A stretch of 64,000 nucleotides of DNA from Forficula auricularia (lineage: Eukaryota; Arthropoda; Insecta; Dermaptera; Forficulidae). Every line of letters begins with the position of its first letter. The first letter of the stretch is position 1. The translations under genes and the position numbers were made by a program. Under the pieces are notes generated by a model, which searched no databases, had not been told where the DNA came from, and saw only the letters and a program-made list of their open reading frames with translations. This document shows positions 23,335 through 35,593 of this stretch, piece after piece. The DNA lies in the NCBI GenBank assembly GCA_024734495.1, contig JALMQS010000099.1, forward strand, positions 67,998,483 to 68,062,482, written 5' to 3'.

Positions 23335-25010
23335 TTCCAATTTCTTATTGACTACTTACTTATTTTTAGTGGACAAATGACTGTCTGTGGTTGTTATTAT
23401 TATACTTATTAAGGAGGTTCGGGACAGCTTATCTATCTGGTTGATCTTCGAAAAAATCTTTTGTATTTCTGCAAAGTGACAACGTCTGACTACTAAATTT
23501 TTTAATAAAAAAATTGTTAATAATCAGGTTAATTTGAATAAAAATCTTTGTAATGTTAATATTAATAAAAAGAATATTGAGATATATTTTTTCTCATTAT
23601 AAAAACATTTAGGTATTTAACACAAAAACGATTTCAAGAAATAGAGTTAGAATTCTACACTAGTGCTTTTGTTATATTCTGTTGGGTGCAAATAACTTTT
23701 TATTTTTACATTTATGAATAACTAATTAACTAGAGTGTCAAATCTATTGAAAAATATATCATTTGATTCATAAAAGTTGAATTATTGATCTGTATAAATT
23801 TGTTGAAAATGTTATAATTTGTATAGAAGTTATAGCCCTTTTAAAAGCTCGGTCGGTTCATTTACTTCCATGCTTAAAGGACAATTTTCAATAATTTATT
23901 TCTCGGTAATGGGACAGACGATCAACTTCAAATTTCGAGAATAAATATTTAATACGATCAATGATTCGATGGTAAAAATTTGAGAATTTTCTTATAAAAA
24001 TTACAAACAGTCACGAAGCCCCTAAACACAAATGACTTTTGGGAGGCTACTTAGCCAGCAAATTTAATTTTAAATAAATGGAAAAAATGTTGTAATTTTA
24101 TTTTAATCTTCTTTGGTCTATTTCAGTCATAATTTAATCCTCGACAGAACAATACGACAGTTAAACACAGCTAAATAATTACTGTCTAAATCATAATTTA
24201 TTTAATTAAAAATATTTTTCGTTAATGACTTTATTAGATTTGTGAAGCGTGACTTCGAGACTCGAGAGCTCAGCTCTTACAACAAAAATGCAGGCGCTCA
24301 GATGAATTACAAAGAAGAGAAAAGAAGCAGCAATTGCTGCTGCTGCTGCTGCTGCTGCGCCTCGATAAAAAAATCCATTTCCTTTTTTAAAAAATGATTA
24401 ATATATTCATCTTAAAAAAAAATTATCTAGTCGTGAATATAGTTATATATATATCTATTTTTCTTTGAGAGAGAACCTTTCATTGTAATATCCTAATTTT
24501 TTGAAAGATAAATATCAAAGTCTCTCGCTAAACGTGAATATTTTACGTCTTCTTGATGCTTATCGAAGATTCCTTTCTACTTTCTGGTAAAAATACCTTA
24601 AAGCAGACTCTGATACATAATAATAAGATCGAAAGCGATTTGCATCTAAAAAAAGGCAAGATTACGGGTAATATGTACGAGATCCGCTTTCAAATTGCCT
24701 ATTAATGTCGCTCTTAAGAAACTTCCTTTCCCGTTTTAAACAGAATTGTTTCATAGAATTTAAATATAAATGAAATTGTTATCTCTTTTTATAGAAGAAC
24801 AAACTGTTGTGTGTACCACACGACTGTAGCTTACCACTTTTGAAATGAATTATTCTTTAAATTCAGGATAGGTTCCGGGGCGAAAAGTTAAGTGTTTCTT
24901 ATATTATAAGTAGAGACCGGATACCTATGCAATTGCATATTTTGTTTGCCGCCACGTACGACCCAGGGGATCAATTATCTATCCGAATCATGCATCTACT
25001 GTGCGTTAAA
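23335..25010. other. Low-repeat interval, no gene recognised
   Basis: AT-rich throughout. It contains a (CTG)n run at about 24336-24358 preceded by gcagcaa, which could form a CAG/CTG hairpin. I see no convincing exon. Confidence 0.4.
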
Positions 25011-25015
25011 TTTTT

Positions 25016-25055
25016 AACCGACTTCAAAAAAAGGAGGAGGTTCTCTATTCGACTG

Positions 25056-25091
<36 letters not shown>

Positions 25092-25742
25092 TGCCTATGT
25101 TACCTCATATCTCCGCCAATTCTCAACCGATTTTGAAAAAATTTTTTGCATTGGGTCCAGCCTAGCTTCCGATTGGTCCCATTTTTTTCGTATTTTTTTC
25201 ATAGGTATTAGACCTTTTTTATTAGGTTTGTTTAGACCTAACCTCTTTGTTTATGAACCGATTTCGATGGTTCTTTTTTTATCCGATAAGGGGTGTCTTA
25301 GGGATGGTGTCATATTAATTTGGTCAAGTTCTGATGATATGATCACTATTAATAACATCACTAAAAAGAAAAATAAAAATAATTTTTAAGAAAAAATAAA
25401 AACCGACTTCAAAAAATTAAATGCAACAAATAAAATACACTAAAAGGTATAAAATAATTATTATCTTATTTAGTTACAACTAAACGACGAAATATTAACA
25501 TGAAATTACTTTTTGAAGTTGGTGCCAAACATATACCTTTTATGAATCGCACTCGACGGATCTTACTTAGTACGTTTGGAGGGTATGCTCGCTTATAGGT
25601 ATAGTTAGTTTGGCACCGACTTCAAAAAGTAATTTCATGTTAATATTTCGTCGTTTAGTTGTAACTAAATAAGATAATAATTATTTTATACCTTTTAGTG
25701 TATTTTATTTGTTGCATTTAATTTTTTGAAGTCGGTTTTTTA
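25016..25742 (+). repeat. GAGG-family element, complete
   Basis: It runs from aaccgacttcaaaaaaagga to gaagtcggttttt, with a T33 tract near 25058-25090 and the palindromic core at 25401-25742. The core hairpin loop holds cactcgacggatctta. It is one of three complete copies without insertions. Confidence 0.8.
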
Positions 25743-25764
25743 TTTTTTTCATAAAAATTATTTT

Positions 25765-26600
25765 TTATACTGCATATTTGAGTAATGTTGCATAAAATTG
25801 CATTTTTGAAGGATTTGCATACATTGCATATTTCGCGCTAAATACAGAGGTTTTAAAAGTAATTTTTCAGTGAAAGAATGAAAAAAAAGATTAAATATAA
25901 AACAGAGGAGAACACTAATTTAAATTCGTAAAGGCCTCAACGACACGAAGTGCAGGAAGTTGGATTACAAAGGATGTAAACAAGCTACAAAACCCACTCA
26001 TTTTTCTTATTATTCAGTTGTACTAGATACTATATTCTTTCTACACAAAAATGACGAAAATTTTGGAATATTTTTCTTCTAAAGTAAAAGGGAGGGTTTA
26101 AGTTCCTTTAAATTCGCCCCCGTGTGCCTCTGGATGTGGAGCGCTCTTATTCATCGTTTAAATCATTTTTAAGTGACCGTAGACATAATAACCTGAAAAT
26201 AATTTTAAAAAATACTCGTAAAAATAAATTATTCATAAAAGCAATACAATACAATATTATCTGTGAAATAAAACTACCCCCCCCCACCAGTATTTGTTCG
26301 ATCACAATTTTTGAAACATGAAATGAGAATTTTGTCTAATGTTTTACGCAATAAAAGTAAATATTTGACACTTGGTGTCTATAGCTTACTTTATCAATTT
26401 CTTTCTTTCATAGCATTTCAAATATATAGTCTTTTTGTCTTTAATTTTAATTTTTTAGTCCATAAAAAATTATTTTACCATCTTTTGCTGCATATATTTG
26501 CATATTTCAACTTATTCTGAATATTACTTGCATATTTCAGCATTTTTAACTGTATATTTTATGCATATTTTGGCAGTTTTTACTCCATAAAAATCCGGTC
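25765..26600 (+). mobile_element. Remnant of hAT/CGGBP1-like element
   Basis: The flanks are rich in gcatattt and end with cataaaaatccggtctctta, an end also found near 27800-27835. The interior codes VPLDVERSYSSFKSFLSDRR at about 26124-26185. From family knowledge, S-V-D-V-E-R-S-F-S-x-Y/F-K is the signature of the hAT C-terminal (dimerisation-like) region of CGGBP1-like insect elements. The upstream FAPV residues are in another frame, so the copy is frameshifted. Only about 50 residues of the protein can be seen. Confidence 0.55.
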
Positions 26601-26936
26601 TCTTAATTATAAGACATGGTTTGGTTTAATAGCTTCTAAAATATTAAAGGTAGCTAGCCAGCCAAACCTAACTGATAGCTAGGTGAATAAAGATTCTTAA
26701 GATAGCATGCTAGAGGAGAGACGTTCACCAATTTGGACCCAATTCGTCATCCCTTAAAAAATTCTACCCAAAATAACAGAGGCGGCCAAAACGCGGACCG
26801 CGGTCAACAGGTCCGACCGCAAGACCTCTCGAAATCGCCCGTGAAGTTGATATAAGCATTGAAAAATTATAGTAATGGATTCGGATTTGGAGCTGATTTG
26901 ATTATAAAAATTAATAAATAATTTTTATTACTTTTT

Positions 26937-27178
26937 ATTTAAAAGGATCGTAGGGAGTTGTACCAGAATTTTATTAATTATTTCATGTTTTTTACAGTGG
27001 TACAATAGTAGAGGTTAGGCTTAATGTAAAAACATGAAATAATTAATCAAATTGTCTTGTTTTCACTATTTCAGCCACTGAGGAAGTCGTTAAACAGTGA
27101 CGAAACGTTTGGCCCATTTCAATAAAAAACTTTGCGTTTGATTTAAATTCTGGTACAATTCCTAAGATCCTTTTAAAT
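26937..27178. mobile_element. 242-bp TIR element with hammerhead-like core
   Basis: The ends tttaaaaggatcgtagggag and its near-inverse at 27145-27178 pair over about 33 bases, including ttgtaccagaattt. Inside, a second inverted pair (tttcatgttttt … aaaacatgaaat) and the CTGAGGA…GAAAC motif at 27078-27106 are present. Non-coding. Confidence 0.7.
27078..27106 (+). other. Hammerhead-like core motif (site 3)
   Basis: CTGAGGA, a short GTC/GAC stem, then GAAAC, inside the TIR element at 26937-27178. Stem II is only three pairs at its base, so support is weak. Confidence 0.25.
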
Positions 27179-27224
27179 ATTTGATCATTGATGCGAACAA
27201 TGATATATTACATTTTAGTAGATA

Positions 27225-27540
27225 TACTAGCTGCAAGGCCCGGCTTCGGTGGCCCTCTTGCTAGCCAAGAGGCTCGCCCCCTGGACCCCCACCCCTCGAA
27301 ACCCCCAAACACCCCACCCCGCCTCCCCCGAAACCCACCCAGCACCCCCATCCCCCGCACCATGCATCCGTGTCCAATCCCCGCCCCCACACCACTAACC
27401 CAATGTACACACAAAACCTTAATTTTATATATACTATATAGACAATTTCATTTAAATTGGTAACCATGACAACTGTTTTTGTTGGGGGACGGATATAGGT
27501 AGGTACAGAGGCAGGCACAAATGCCCTTTATTAGTATAGG
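27225..27540 (+). repeat. GC-rich dispersed-repeat-like block
   Basis: A sharply GC- and C-rich segment (27225-27410) in AT-rich DNA ends with ccctttattagtatagga, a tail often seen on dispersed arthropod repeats. Open frames on both strands here are proline/glycine-rich artefacts of composition. Confidence 0.4.
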
Positions 27541-27699
27541 ATGTTCAAAATAATGTTCCCAAATAGGTACTGGTTAAATAATCACACAAAATCGGTATAA
27601 TTATTAAAAGGTAATAATATAGTGGCCATAATAAATAATTTTAATATCCCTGTCACCATTTACTTTGTTTTTTTTTCAACTATGAAACTATTCAAATTA

Positions 27700-28640
27700 T
27701 TCTTTTTACAAAATTGAGTTAAATCCAACATTTCTACTGTCAAATTCCTAATTTTTTTATTGTATATTAAACTGCATATTTTAGCCTTTTTTATTCATAT
27801 TTTGCTTCATAAATATCCGGTCTTTAATAATGACTTATCGATTTCTCACGATAAGAAATGAAAATGGCCGCTTTGTGACTTTTGGAAGCTTGAAGAAATA
27901 GAATTGCGTGCATAACGAGGGAAGCCATAACCAGTTTACGGCTGCTCTACAATTATAGCAGCTGGCACCTTGGGGGCCCCCGCCGCCCCCCTGAGGGTCC
28001 CACCGCCCCCGACGCCCGGCAGGGGGCTGCGCCCCCCGCAGCAGTCACACCTACCTCTTCCGCTTCAAAGGCCCTCCGGCGTCATTATTATGTATTAGAT
28101 TCAGAAAAAGCGCCTTCGAGCAATTATAATTTCACGTTTAACCCTCCTCGATCCTGTTATTATAACACAAAAACGCGGTCGCTTGATGTCTTACTTAAAA
28201 CGTTCATCATAAGTCCTTTCCAAAAAAAAAAAATCGGAATCGCATACCCAGGTTACCAAATCTATATGGCTCATTCTCAAAAAAAAAATCGAAATTGATG
28301 TCCTTGCTGATTCCTGTGAAATGGGATTCTAAGTTATCGTAACAAAGAATTTTTTATGAAACTACATCCCTAGGCGTACCAAATTATAAAACAGATTTAT
28401 CTTTTTTATCATAAATAAAAAATATATGTTCAAGTAAATACCCTAAAAATCATTCCCTCACTGTGTCCCAACCGCCAAATTCACATAGATTCAAAGATCT
28501 AATTCGAAAAGCTTCTTATAACTGTCTGCTATCTTATTATTTATTCATATATAATAGTACTGACTGTACATAAATGTGTATACAAACGGAAAAGTCAAAA
28601 AATATATTTTTAAATTCGTCCTTAAAAAACGAATCATTCC
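27700..28640. other. No gene recognised; repeat end and GC-rich patch
   Basis: 27770-27835 repeats the cataaat-atccggtct end of the hAT-like remnant at 26570-26605. 27960-28045 is a second very GC-rich patch (cccccgccgcccccc). The rest is AT-rich without recognisable coding sequence. Confidence 0.4.
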
Positions 28641-28654
28641 CTCACCGTTGTTAG

Positions 28655-29030
28655 TAAATGTAGGATTAAAACGACTTAAAATCAAAAATAACCATCGATT
28701 CTTATCTAATACTAGAGGAATAACCTTATTGCATTCCATTTTTGTTGTTTTGACTATTAATGGCAACCTCTACTGAAAACGTGGAAGAATCGACTTAAAA
28801 TCAAAAAGACTAAATTCTTTTTTGTTAAACAACTCAAGCTTGAGTGGTTTGCCATAAAAGAGTTTAGTCTTTTTTGATTTTAAGTCGATTCTTCCACGTT
28901 TTCAGTAGAAGTTGCCATTAATAGTCAAAACAACAAAAATGGAATGCAATAAGGTTATTCCTCTAGTATTAGATAAAATCGATGGTTATTTTTGATTTTA
29001 AGTCGATTCCTCCATGTCTTCACCAATGGT
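28655..29030. repeat. Foldback built from 119-bp satellite sequence
   Basis: Arms meet at ctcaagcttgag near 28835 and match over about 170 bases each way (ttttgactattaatggcaac and its inverse). It is the same sequence family and same centre as 52330-52560. Confidence 0.8.
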
Positions 29031-29059
29031 TATCAATAATAACTGAAATGTCAAAAATC

Positions 29060-29805
29060 TATGTAAAAACCATTAAAACTGTCCGCCTATTGAGGTAACA
29101 TTTTTTCATAGGTCGCCAAGTAACATATATAAAATTTATCTTTTATATTATAACGAAATATAATTATAATTTATTAAAGTTTAGGGGTGTCTGACGGGGG
29201 GTAGCAACTGTCATAAGTGACCGGCAATGGATGACGAGATTTCTAAAGTTATCCCGAAGAAAATATAAAAAAATTGAGCTTTATACTTTAACGAATTTAA
29301 AGTACTATTTTATACACCTTTATTACCTGTTACCTGCCAAAGTAACCACAACCCAAACTCTATAGTCGCTGGTCGTTCTTACCTGTATAGGGGACATGCA
29401 CAGGAAAAACTTTCAGCTTTTATAAAATAACGAAGGTCTGGCCGTCGTGGGCTCTTGATCTATGATATAAGAAGCTTTAGAGCACCGCATTGATCATTTG
29501 GCATAACAATAAAAAGAATATCTAAGCAAGAATTATATGTACGAGTATATTTCGAGATTATTGATTGCACTAATACTTAATATAATAATCTATCTAATTA
29601 ATTCCCAGGCAGACATTGTAAATCAACGATAGACATATCATATTGAGGATTTTTCTATATTTTAATTTTAAATTATTGATTATTTGAAATAAATTCTTCA
29701 TAACAAATTGATCTTCATATTCCTCCTCTTTATTTTCATCTTTTTTTAATTTATATCTCCTTTTTTTAGGTAAATGTTAGTTTTTATTTTTAATATAAAG
29801 TTTTT
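29060..29805. other. No gene recognised
   Basis: AT-rich sequence without recognisable repeat structure or coding region. Confidence 0.4.
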
Positions 29806-29806
29806 T

Positions 29807-30062
29807 ACTGTACTAGATGAAGGAGGAGGTATCAGCCAAAGATGGAATCAATGGGCTCAATAAAACACCTTTAATAAGACGTTTCGGCCTGAATTTTATA
29901 TGGCCATCTTCAGTCAATTAGGAGTTATACACAAAATGCGGCACACATATGTGATCGAACCAAGCCTTGTCAAAAATAAAAAAATTTTAGCTTCATGTGA
30001 ATTTACAACGTGCCTGGACCCAAAAGTTTCAGAATGAAAGTTCATCCTTCATCTAGTACAGT
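29807..30062. mobile_element. 256-bp TIR element with hammerhead-like core
   Basis: The ends actgtactagatgaagga and its exact inverse close a 256-bp element. The minus strand carries CTGAAGA, GGCC/GGCC, GAAAC at 29881-29913. Non-coding. Confidence 0.75.
29881..29913 (-). other. Hammerhead-like core motif (site 4)
   Basis: CTGAAGA, stem II TGGCC/GGCC, GAAACGTC. No stem I partner was found by eye. Confidence 0.3.
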
Positions 30063-30257
30063 TTCATCACAGCCACGAACTCTAACAATATTTATAAAGT
30101 TTTTTACTATCTAAAATTTTTTAATAGGTATTTTAAAGCATGAAAAATTATTAATAAGTCTTCTGATGAGTTTATTATTCTACTGCTAAATTTAAGGATT
30201 TTCTACTGTTTCTTCGATCTGGGAACACTGGCACATTTTTACTACTGTGTAATACTG

Positions 30258-30705
30258 TCCGCCTCCGTGGTGTAATGGTCAGAGTAACTGACTGGCAACC
30301 CGGAGGTCTCGGGTTCGATTCCCGGCTATACCCAGACATTTTTTCTGTAAGTATAGGGTCTGGTAATAAAAATTAAGTGGGAGATAAATTTAACCGAATT
30401 TATCGCGCGGAGAATTACCACTGCTCGAAGCCCCTAAAACCTTAGTAAATTGGATATTGAATTGCCTATCTAAGTTTCTGAGATTGGCTCGTGATCCCGG
30501 CTTCTTTTCCTTCTGCTCTGTTCTTTTCACGATGGAGGGGCCAGCCCATACTGGCCTTTAGGGGATCCCACCTTCTGGTGTATCTCCTTCTCACATCAAT
30601 ATCATTAAAAAAAAATGTGTGTTTTCTATGCTCGGTGTATCCAGTTAAACCAATAGATAATAGATCTTTATTGTTTCTCGCAGTCTTAGAATGCGAATAT
30701 ATGAA
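30258..30705 (+). mobile_element. tRNA-derived SINE
   Basis: The head contains an A-box (tggtgtaatggtcag, about 30270) and a perfect T-arm/B-box (tcgggttcgattcccgg, about 30309-30325). The acceptor halves (gcctccg and ctatacc) do not pair, so it is not a working tRNA gene. A non-tRNA body follows, including gaggggccagcccatactgg at about 30535. The 3' boundary is uncertain. Confidence 0.65.
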
Positions 30706-30847
30706 CAATCATGGCTCCAAAATTATTAATTTGGAAGTTTTTTACCAAAACATCAAAACAAAATTAATTAATTAACAAATTAATAAAAATATATCGATAT
30801 ATCGTATATATCCATATATTTGCTACAATATATTTATGTTTCGATAT

Positions 30848-32093
30848 ACCGGGTGAGTTTTTTTATCTTGAGACAATCGTATAACTCAAAAACAGTGCAT
30901 TATATGAAAAAAAGTTTCAAATAAAAGTTTATTTATAGCGAAGGGGAAACTAAACTACGCTATTGTTTGTTAACGTAGAACAAGCTTCCAAGGGTATTTG
31001 AAGCTCAAATTCTGTTTTTTAAATTGAGACTTATATTTTTCTTTAGATATTCAAAAACTACAAAAAAAACTGAACAACTTTCATAAAAACTATTTTTTTA
31101 TAGGACATCAAATAAAAAAAATATTAAATAAATTAGATCGAAAAAAAATTTTCTAATAATTATTTTTAACAATTATTATCAAAAAATGATCAAATATTTA
31201 ATTATTAAATAAATAATTTAATAATAATTAAGAATTTAAGAATTTTTCGACACTGTTCTGTGATATTTCAGAGTGTTATCGCAAGTCTTTCGGATGAATT
31301 CCAGTTTTAATTTCGTTTTTTGGCCTGTTTCAATTTCTTCGTAGCCTTTACACTTGCTGTTTTTTAACATATTTACAACACAATACAATCAAGCTCTTGG
31401 GGGTGCATTCCTATCAGTAAAAAGCTCGACCTCTATTTCAATGGCAGCCCCATAACACTTCTTCCACATTCACCATAAATTAAGACAATTTCAATTCTGT
31501 CTTTAACAAAAAAATGCTCCATTTTTATTATGGTAATATAAAATAACTATCTACTGGATTGACACGAGAAATAAACTTTTTTAAACTAAAGAATCTTAAG
31601 TAGTTCTATTAAGTAGAAAATAATCTCTTAAATCTGTGTATAATGAAGTTTTAAGATCATTATAAACACTTATTTTCATTGTTGTGTCTTTTCAATTTAA
31701 TAATTATTTATTTAATAATTAAATATTTGATCATTATTTTTCAATAACTAAATTGAATAATTGTTAAAAATAATTATTGGAAACTTTTTTTTTGAAATCT
31801 AATTGATTTAATATTTTGTTTATTTGATGTCGGATAAAAAAATAGTTTTTATGAAAGCTGTTCAGTTTTTTTTTTGAAAATTAAGGATCTTCAAAGTACT
31901 ATATAGGTTTTCATTTAAAAAACAGAACTTAACCTTGAAATACCCATGAAAGCTTGTTCTAGGTGGACAAACAATAGCGTAGTTTAGTTTCCCCCTCGAT
32001 ATAAATAAACTTTTATTTGAAACTTTTTTTCATATAATGCACTGTTTTTGAGTTATTTATTAGACTGTCTCAAGATAAAAAACTCACCCGGTA
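30848..32093. mobile_element. Foldback element, about 1.25 kb
   Basis: Ends accgggtgag… and its inverse close arms that match over roughly 300-400 bases each, including tcaaaaacagtgcattatat. A central region of about 500 bases (31220-31700) is partly unpaired. No recognisable protein. Flanks read tat on both sides, which may be the target site. Confidence 0.8.
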
Positions 32094-32094
32094 T

Positions 32095-33231
32095 AAGCTA
32101 TAGCTAATATCGATATATCGATATATTAAAATAATTTGCCATCCCTAATCCGGGCTGATCATGAAGCCGGACTATATGCATGCTGTAATTCTAGTGACAG
32201 ATAAATAGACAGACATTGTAGTGACAATATTAGGGTACCGTTTTGTATTTGTAAGGAACCTCGAAATTGAATTGAAAGGAATTTATCTCTGTAAAATATA
32301 TTAAAAGCAAAATGCTTTTTCTTAATGGGTATGATATTAAAATTTTCGGCATCCAGAGAGCTCTTAGGCTTGTTTGCCTGAATAAGAGTCAGGTTTAATC
32401 TCGTGCAGGTATCACGCGCTGGGTTCTTTGTTCGTCCGAGAGAGAGAGGACGTTTAGTTATTTATTTGCTGGTCGCCGAGGGCCTTGTCTGAATGTCAAT
32501 AAGAAAAATACCTCACTGCCATTCGTTCATAACAATTATTTATTTTGTTAATGATCACTAGTTAGTTCCAGTCACTTTTTTTCTTTTTCTTTTTTTGTAA
32601 TATTTATTCATTTTTGTTTTTCATCTTGTCGCTTGTCAATAGATATAGATAAAAAAGGGGGGGGGATCTTTTATCTCGATATTTGATTTTGAATTTCTAT
32701 TCACAATACGTGCGATTCTCACATGATAATACGCATAAATATGCATTCTTTTTTTTAAAGATTTGTTTTCTCTCTCTTGTATTGGAATTTGAATGGAAAG
32801 TTTAGATAAAACAAACACCAAAACACTAAAAGCGCGCACTTAAATAAATATTTTATTGAATTTGGTTATATAGGTGTATGTCTTCTTTAGTTAGAAAGAT
32901 AAAAATGTTTTTTTTTATATATTAGAATAGAAAAGTAAAAAATAGAAGAAAAAGTAAAAACTCGGTACTCGGTTAGAGCCGCCCTAGTAATAACTTTAAA
33001 TACGTATTAAAATAGTATTAAATAATTACAATTCTTTAATAAAACAATCTCAAAGCGTTTCAAAGAAAATGAAAACTCATTTTTTTTATTAAATTCTTCA
33101 AAGTTGATAATTGATTATATAAATAAGTACACAATTAATTAAAGCTCCAGATTTTAATATACTGGTATATTAATATATAAAGAACGTGCCCAACTGCCCC
33201 CCCTAGAAAAGAAATAAAATCTATTTTTTTT
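32095..33231. other. Low-repeat interval, no gene recognised
   Basis: A moderate-GC patch lies at 32390-32510 with a gagagagag tract. A minus-strand open frame at 32636-32839 is short and unrecognised. Confidence 0.4.
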
Positions 33232-33957
33232 AACCGACTTCAACGACTTCAAAAAAGGAGGAGGTTCTCTATTCGACTGATTATATTTTTTTTTTGTGCC
33301 TATGTTACCTCATATCTCCGCCAATTGTCAACCGATTTTGAAATTTTTTTTGCATTGGGTCCAGTCTAGCTTCCGATTGGTCCCATCTTTTTTTCGTTTT
33401 TTTTCATAGGTATTAGACCTTTTTTATTAGGTTTGTTTAGACCTAACCGTTTGTTTATGAACCGATTTCGATGGTTCTTTTTTTATCCGAAAGGGGGTGT
33501 CTTAGGGATGGTGTCATATTAATTTGGTCAAGTTCTGATGATATCATCACTATTAATAACATCACTAAAAAGAGAAAAATAAAAATAATTTTTAAGAAAA
33601 AAATAAAAATCGACTTCAAAAAATTAAATGCAACAGAACTAACAAAAAATACACTAGAAGGTATAAAATAATTATTATCTTATTTAGTTACAACTAAACG
33701 ACGAAATATTAACATGAAATTACTTTTTGAAGTTGGTGCCAAACATATAGCTTTTATGAATCGCCCTCGACGGATCTTACTTAGTACGTAGTTGTAAGGG
33801 TATGCTCGCTTATAGGTATAGTTTGTTTGGCACCGACTTAAAAAGTAATTTCATGTTAATATTTCGTCGTTTAGTTGTAACTAAATAAGATAATAATTAT
33901 TTTATACCTTTTAGTGTATTTTATTTGTTGCATTTAATTTTTTGAAGTCGGTTTTTA
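33232..33957 (+). repeat. GAGG-family element, complete
   Basis: It begins aaccgacttcaacgacttca, with a 9-base duplication at the very end compared with other copies, and closes at the palindromic core (33609-33957). Confidence 0.8.
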
Positions 33958-33984
33958 TTTTTTTCTTAAAAATTATTTTTATTT

Positions 33985-34376
33985 ATAGTAGGTGAAATGC
34001 CTTTACGCGCAAAGTGTCGGGCTCCGTGCTAGACGTTTACCGACTAAAACAGCTACTCCTTTTTGGTTTTCAACCCAGATAGGAATCGCTTCCGGCATAA
34101 CATCTATCGCGGATTTGGGTATTATCTATCGGTCTTCAACTGACCTTCCTTCACTTTCATTACCTCTTGTATGTATTGGTTAATTAGTCGCCATCTCTCC
34201 TCATTTGTTAACATTTGGACGATCGTGTTACCTGAGGAGATCTGCACTACCTAGGCGATTCCCTAGAATCTCCCTTTTGGGCTTCCATCTTTCGCAGATG
34301 AACACGGTGTGTTCTGCGTCGTCCTCTTCAGATTTACAGCTCAGACAAGTTGCCGTTGTTGCCCTTCCGACTTAAT
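33985..34376 (-). pseudogene. R1-clade LINE ORF2 C-terminus and 3' UTR fragment
   Basis: On the minus strand, 34376-34232 reads ATCLSCKSEEDDAEHTVFIC then ERWKPKREILGNRLG, the C-x2-C…H-x4-C C-terminal zinc-knuckle arrangement of R1-type non-LTR elements. A frameshift near 34225 moves to LTNEERWRLINQYIQEVMK and then a stop near 34131. The sequence beyond, including aaacgtctagcacggagccc, resembles R1-type 3' ends. The reverse transcriptase itself is absent, as expected for 5' truncation. Confidence 0.75.
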
Positions 34377-34409
34377 GAAGGTAGCTTTAAATAAAATATA
34401 TTATTATTA

Positions 34410-35190
34410 AATGAATTTATCTTTAAAGGACATCATAGATATTAGTTGAAATATTTTTACATTGCATATCAAGAGGTTGGTCCCCTTAGGAATCAAACTC
34501 AAGCGCTAACTAAGCTTGCCGGGCCAGTAGCCAAACCCTTAAGACAAATCTCTTCCGACATGCAACATATATAAATATTATAGCTAGATTGGCTACTGGC
34601 CCGGCAAGCTTAGTTAGCGCTTGGGTTCGATTCTAAGGGGACCAACCTCTCTGATATGCAATGTACAAAATATTTCAACTAATATCTATGATGTCCTTTA
34701 AAGTTAAATTCATTTAATAATATTATATACTGGGTTGATTTTTGAAATAATTTCCATCTTTTTCAAAATGAAGACACCCAAAAGAGATACTTACAATCTT
34801 TGTTTTCACTGTAAAATCCATGGGTCCGTCACTGAAAACTTTTTTCGGTTTAGCGGGAATATTTCACTATTCCCTTTGAGTTGAAGTGAGTTAAAAATCT
34901 AGCTATAATACTTATATATGTTGCATGTCAGAGAGAGATTTGTCTTAAGGGTTTGGCTACTGGCCCGGCAAGCTTAGTTAGCGCTTGGGTTCGATTCCTA
35001 AGGGGACGAACCTCTCTGATATGCAATGTAAAAATATTTCTCTAATATCTATGATGTCCTTTAAAGTTAAATTCATTTAATAATATTATATACTGGGTTG
35101 ATTTTTGAAATAAATTCCATCTTTTTTCAAAAAAAAGACACCCAAAAAGATACTTAAATCTTTGTTTTCACTGTAAAATATATTATGTTG
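34410..35190. repeat. tRNA-like SINE copies in inverted and direct array
   Basis: A head containing ggcccggcaagcttagttag and the B-box gggttcgattcc occurs three times: minus strand at about 34490-34555, plus at 34585-34655, plus at 34955-35015. The first two form an inverted pair extending about 150 bases. The third is a direct repeat with its downstream tgggttgatttttgaaat region (34733 and 35095). The first copy's B-box is mutated. Confidence 0.65.
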
Positions 35191-35593
35191 ACAACTAAAA
35201 AATAGAACATGTTAAATATTTCGCCTAATTCATTCTTTTTAAAATAATTTATAATATTAACCGTATAATCTACATACATATTTATTTCTATTTTATTCAT
35301 TTATTTCGAACTCGCACCCCATCTTCCTCCAAACTAATCCAAATTGCCCCCCCCCTCTTAGTTCAAATTCTAGGCACCCTCTTGAATATGTATAATGTAA
35401 TTTTAAAATGAATAAACCAATCGATGAATTAAGTGAATTTGAAAAAACTTCTGTTAATTTGTTTATGATAACAAAAATTTAAAATCTCGATAAAGTCGTT
35501 TAAAAAATACATTTTGAAATTCTAAACCAGAAGCTAGATAGCCCAAAATCTAATCAGATCTCAGCATTAAAAATACAAACATTACCCTTATAA

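Noticed and set aside
27188..27518. Overlapping proline- and glycine-rich open frames on both strands
   Set aside because: They arise from base composition of a C-rich patch; no motif and no codon pattern.
30258..30332. Functional tRNA gene
   Set aside because: The T-arm and A-box are good, but the acceptor halves do not pair and the anticodon stem is poor, so a SINE head is the better reading.
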